From NCBI GenBank assembly GCA_036645935.1, contig JAVXNE010000003.1:124001-188000 (forward strand): DNA of 64,000 nt. The letters run 5' to 3'. The DNA comes from JAUNBN01 sp036645935 (GTDB taxonomy: Bacteria > Bacillota > Clostridia > Oscillospirales > Ruminococcaceae). Within the stretch, counting starts at the first letter, position 1, and each line of letters begins with the position of its first letter. Below, piece by piece: positions 61,899-64,000 of this stretch. The notes beneath the pieces were generated by a model, which was given only the letters and a program-made list of their open reading frames with translations, searched no databases and was not told where the DNA came from. A program made the position numbers and the translations under genes.

Positions 61899-61928
61899 AT
61901 TATAGCACAACAAATGTCTTTTTGGCAC
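61899..61928 (-). promoter_or_regulatory. Promoter of the lepB operon, possibly leaderless
   Basis: Minus-strand TATAAT (61899-61904) six bases before the lepB ATG, with a poor -35 match (GTGCCA, 18-base spacer). The predicted start coincides with the A of the ATG. Confidence 0.55.
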
Positions 61929-62760
61929 CGATATAGGCGAGGAAGTTTAAAACGCACCTGTATTTTGCAGTGCCGTGAATATGAACAAAACTGACAATTT
62001 GTCGATTTGAAAGCATCCGCATGCCTGACAAACTTTGAAAAATATCGATAATCCCCTCAAGTGAGTTTCTTTGCTTTACTCGGAATTACAAATTCGCGTT
62101 ATGCTCATGACTGAACATGTTGCAGGAGGCGTCGATGGAATCACATGCACAATGGCAACGTTGTCCATTAAGACAAGAACACACGCAATCCGTGCTGTCT
62201 TATGGGTCCGAAATTCGATACTGTTTTTAATTCCGGCTGACATCAGCCGCTCAAGATTGAGCTTCGGATTTTTTAATGGTATAATAATTCCCACTGCATA
62301 ATACCGTTTGCGACCGGATTATGTTTTAAACGTGAGGTACGCACTTAAAAATCGCCGCAACAGAAAGTTTTTGCTTCCGGCGCGCATTGATTTTCACTTG
62401 AATTTCAAGGCTCTTGACGTGTCTTTTGAAAATCTACATCCGTTTTGCCAAAAGTACTGAAAACTCTTGAGCACAAGCACCCTGACAATGCGTGTAATCC
62501 TAAAACCTTATGTATGTTTTATCCATCCAACATAATATATTGCTGCGCATTTCATTCTGCAAACTTGCGAGTTTGTGTCGCCTCTTTGGAGTTTTAGTTT
62601 GTGAGCGCACTCCAGCGTGTTGTCTTGTTTTCAGCTTTCGAGGTTTTGTGCCGATACGATATACGAACTGTGTATTTATTAAGATTGCACTCAAAATGCC
62701 TGGCGAGACCGATTTAAATCAAGATTTCATAAAAAGGCACAGCGGACGTGTGGAGACAAC
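61929..62760. other. Gene-free spacer
   Basis: About 830 bases without a supportable gene. Short frames near 62071-62301 and 62510-62764 have no ribosome binding site or known pattern. Confidence 0.5.
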
Positions 62761-63417
62761 ATGACAATATCGGTAAACGGTGTAACTTTATATTATGAAA
62801 GAAACGGCAGCGGCGATCCGCTTATCATGATGCACGGAAACGGAGAGACACACGACATCTTCGACAACGCTGTTTCTCTGCTCTCTGAGAATTTTACCGT
62901 ATACACGGTTGACACTCGCGGACACGGACACAGCTCTGCCGTCGCACAATATCACTACGCCGATATGGCAAAGGACATGCATTGCTTCATAGAAGCGCTG
63001 GGGCTCATAACACCCGTTTTCTACGGTTTCAGCGACGGAGGCATTGTCGGGCTGCTGCTCGCCTCGCAATATCCAAAGCTCCTCTCGCAGCTAATCGTCT
63101 CGGGTGCAAATCTTCGGCCCAATGGCGTTCGCGCAGGTATACTTCGCAAAACTCGGGCAAATTATAGAGAAACCGCCGATCCCAAATTAAAAGTCATGCT
63201 CGAAGAGCCTGTTATAACCGCAGATATGCTGCGGAATATTTCAGTTCCGACGACAGTCCTCGCGGGCGGATTCGATGTCATAAAACTCCGTCACACAAGA
63301 GAAATCGCATCCGAAATTGAACACAGCACACTGCGTATACTGCCGCTGCACGGCCACGGCAGCTACATCGTACACAGCAAGAAAATCGCAAAATTAATAC
63401 TTCAATCCGTGAAATGA
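62761..63417 (+). CDS. Alpha/beta hydrolase
   Basis: A 218-residue alpha/beta-hydrolase fold protein. The nucleophile elbow GFSDGG has S91, the oxyanion HG is at 25-26, and the likely acid and base are in LAGGFDVIK and PLHGHGSYI. It is shorter than most relatives (250-280), mainly in the cap region. GGAGACAAC precedes the ATG. It is followed 10 bases later by ywbE. Substrate unknown. Confidence 0.85.
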   Translation: MTISVNGVTLYYERNGSGDPLIMMHGNGETHDIFDNAVSLLSENFTVYTVDTRGHGHSSAVAQYHYADMAKDMHCFIEALGLITPVFYGFSDGGIVGLLLASQYPKLLSQLIVSGANLRPNGVRAGILRKTRANYRETADPKLKVMLEEPVITADMLRNISVPTTVLAGGFDVIKLRHTREIASEIEHSTLRILPLHGHGSYIVHSKKIAKLILQSVK

Positions 63418-63427
63418 GGACAGTTCA

Positions 63428-63625
63428 ATGAATGGACACACACGTGCAAATGTCAAAATAGGTCTTACCGTAGATATTGTGCTCAAAGCAGACCAGCCCA
63501 CAGGCAAGTTGACGCGCGGCGTAGTCTCACGAATACTCACAAAAAGCCCAACCCACCCTCACGGAATAAAGGTAATGCTCGACGACGGTCAAGTGGGAAG
63601 AGTTCAGAACATTGTATCGCTGTAA
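63428..63625 (+). CDS. ywbE: YwbE family protein
   Basis: A 65-residue protein matching YwbE of Bacillus: VDIVLKADQPTGKLTRGVVSRILTKS, then HPHGIKVMLDDGQVGRVQNI. The family is small, basic and of unknown function. The ATG follows GAGGACAGTTCA. Second gene of a two-gene unit ending at 63687-63731. Confidence 0.9.
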   Translation: MNGHTRANVKIGLTVDIVLKADQPTGKLTRGVVSRILTKSPTHPHGIKVMLDDGQVGRVQNIVSL

Positions 63626-63686
63626 TTTTAAGGATTGGCAAAACTCCTTGTTTGTATATTTATTCATTTTGAACTGACTGATTAAA

Positions 63687-63731
63687 AAACGATATCCGTC
63701 TGCACTTGTGTGCAACCGGATATCGTTTTTT
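63687..63731. terminator. Terminator after ywbE
   Basis: AAACGATATCCG pairs with CGGATATCGTTT, with an inner TGCAC-GTGCA-like stem, followed by TTTTTTG. Confidence 0.88.
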
Positions 63732-63848
63732 GTCTGTGAAATCACATCTGTCTAAAATCTGTTAAGCTTATACCATCGATGCTCTGAGCAAATATCTCAA
63801 ATTAGCAGTTTTTTGGAGTTTGAACGGCTTTTCCTCTTAAGCAAAGTT

Positions 63849-63915
63849 CTTTGCGTTCGTTCTCTTTGCGTTCGTTCTCTTTGCGTTCGTTCTCTTTGCG
63901 TTCGTTCTCTTTGCG
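63849..63915. repeat. 15-bp tandem repeat, 4.5 copies
   Basis: CTTTGCGTTCGTTCT is repeated at 63849, 63864, 63879 and 63894, then a half copy. All copies are identical. A period of 15 would keep a reading frame, but no gene start is near. Confidence 0.97.
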
Positions 63916-64000
63916 CTGTTCATGAGACGCTATGCCATTCACTGTGTTTTTGCTTCAATTGAAAATATCAGTTTCTGCTCTGACGCTTTAAGCATCTGTT

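Noticed and set aside
63428..63625. Toxin-antitoxin pair with the upstream hydrolase
   Set aside because: The 65-residue protein clearly matches YwbE and the partner is an ordinary alpha/beta hydrolase.

Overview
The window looks like chromosomal DNA of an uncultured, anaerobic, spore-forming Clostridia-class Firmicute (Oscillospirales-like is an inference). Reasons are the AAGGAGG-type ribosome binding sites, the sporulation genes yqfC, yqfD and ylbJ, the Gram-positive gene orders (yqfC-yqfD-phoH-ybeY-era-yqzL-recO, tig-clpP-clpX, lon-engB), two [FeFe]-hydrogenase-type proteins, and NifS/NifU/MnmA sulfur chemistry. Most genes are on the minus strand in tight operons with ATGA overlaps.

Layout. 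1-1849 (+): end of a cysteine desulfurase, nifU and mnmA (Fe-S and tRNA thiolation). 2712-7691 (-): lysC, a non-catalytic and a catalytic M16 peptidase, lgt. 7786-8059: a compact region with a 50-codon minus-strand ORF opposed by a possible antisense RNA. 8074-9032 (-): udk and a small membrane protein. 9129-10211 (-): a membrane protein with the architecture and a hallmark motif of a pentameric ligand-gated ion channel. 10853-15375 (-): a HAD phosphatase, then a catabolic unit (deoC, FGGY kinase, iron alcohol dehydrogenase) divergent from a LysR gene. 16542-19180: a stand-alone RsmH-like methyltransferase and a double-domain GT2 glycosyltransferase. 19655-24231 (-): a redox operon (2Fe-2S thioredoxin-like protein, PAS-containing sensory hydrogenase, SpoIIE-type phosphatase, second hydrogenase) with a near-perfect Rex operator on its promoter. 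24527-32627 (-): nitroreductase, mutS2, recO, yqzL-like, era, ybeY, phoH, yqfD, yqfC; ylbJ diverges at 32716.

34044-48900 is the accessory part: ydbC and an HD protein, tRNA-Gln and tRNA-Pro, a decayed stretch with a broken DUF3795 gene and an IS256 remnant, a fucosyltransferase-like GT11 gene, a six-tRNA array, a TetR gene with two membrane proteins and palindromic operators, orphan membrane or zinc-ribbon proteins, a frameshifted zinc-finger pseudogene and an N-terminally truncated large serine recombinase. Long gene-free AT-rich spacers with perfect hairpins and tandem repeats fit decay after insertions.

48940-61892 (-) returns to core genes: methyltransferase, yerC-like regulator, lysA, engB, lon, clpX, clpP, tig, metallophosphoesterase, M19 dipeptidase, yraN, rnhB, rbgA, lepB. 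The window ends with an alpha/beta hydrolase, ywbE and a 15-bp tandem repeat. All assignments come from reading motifs and gene order; no database search was possible.
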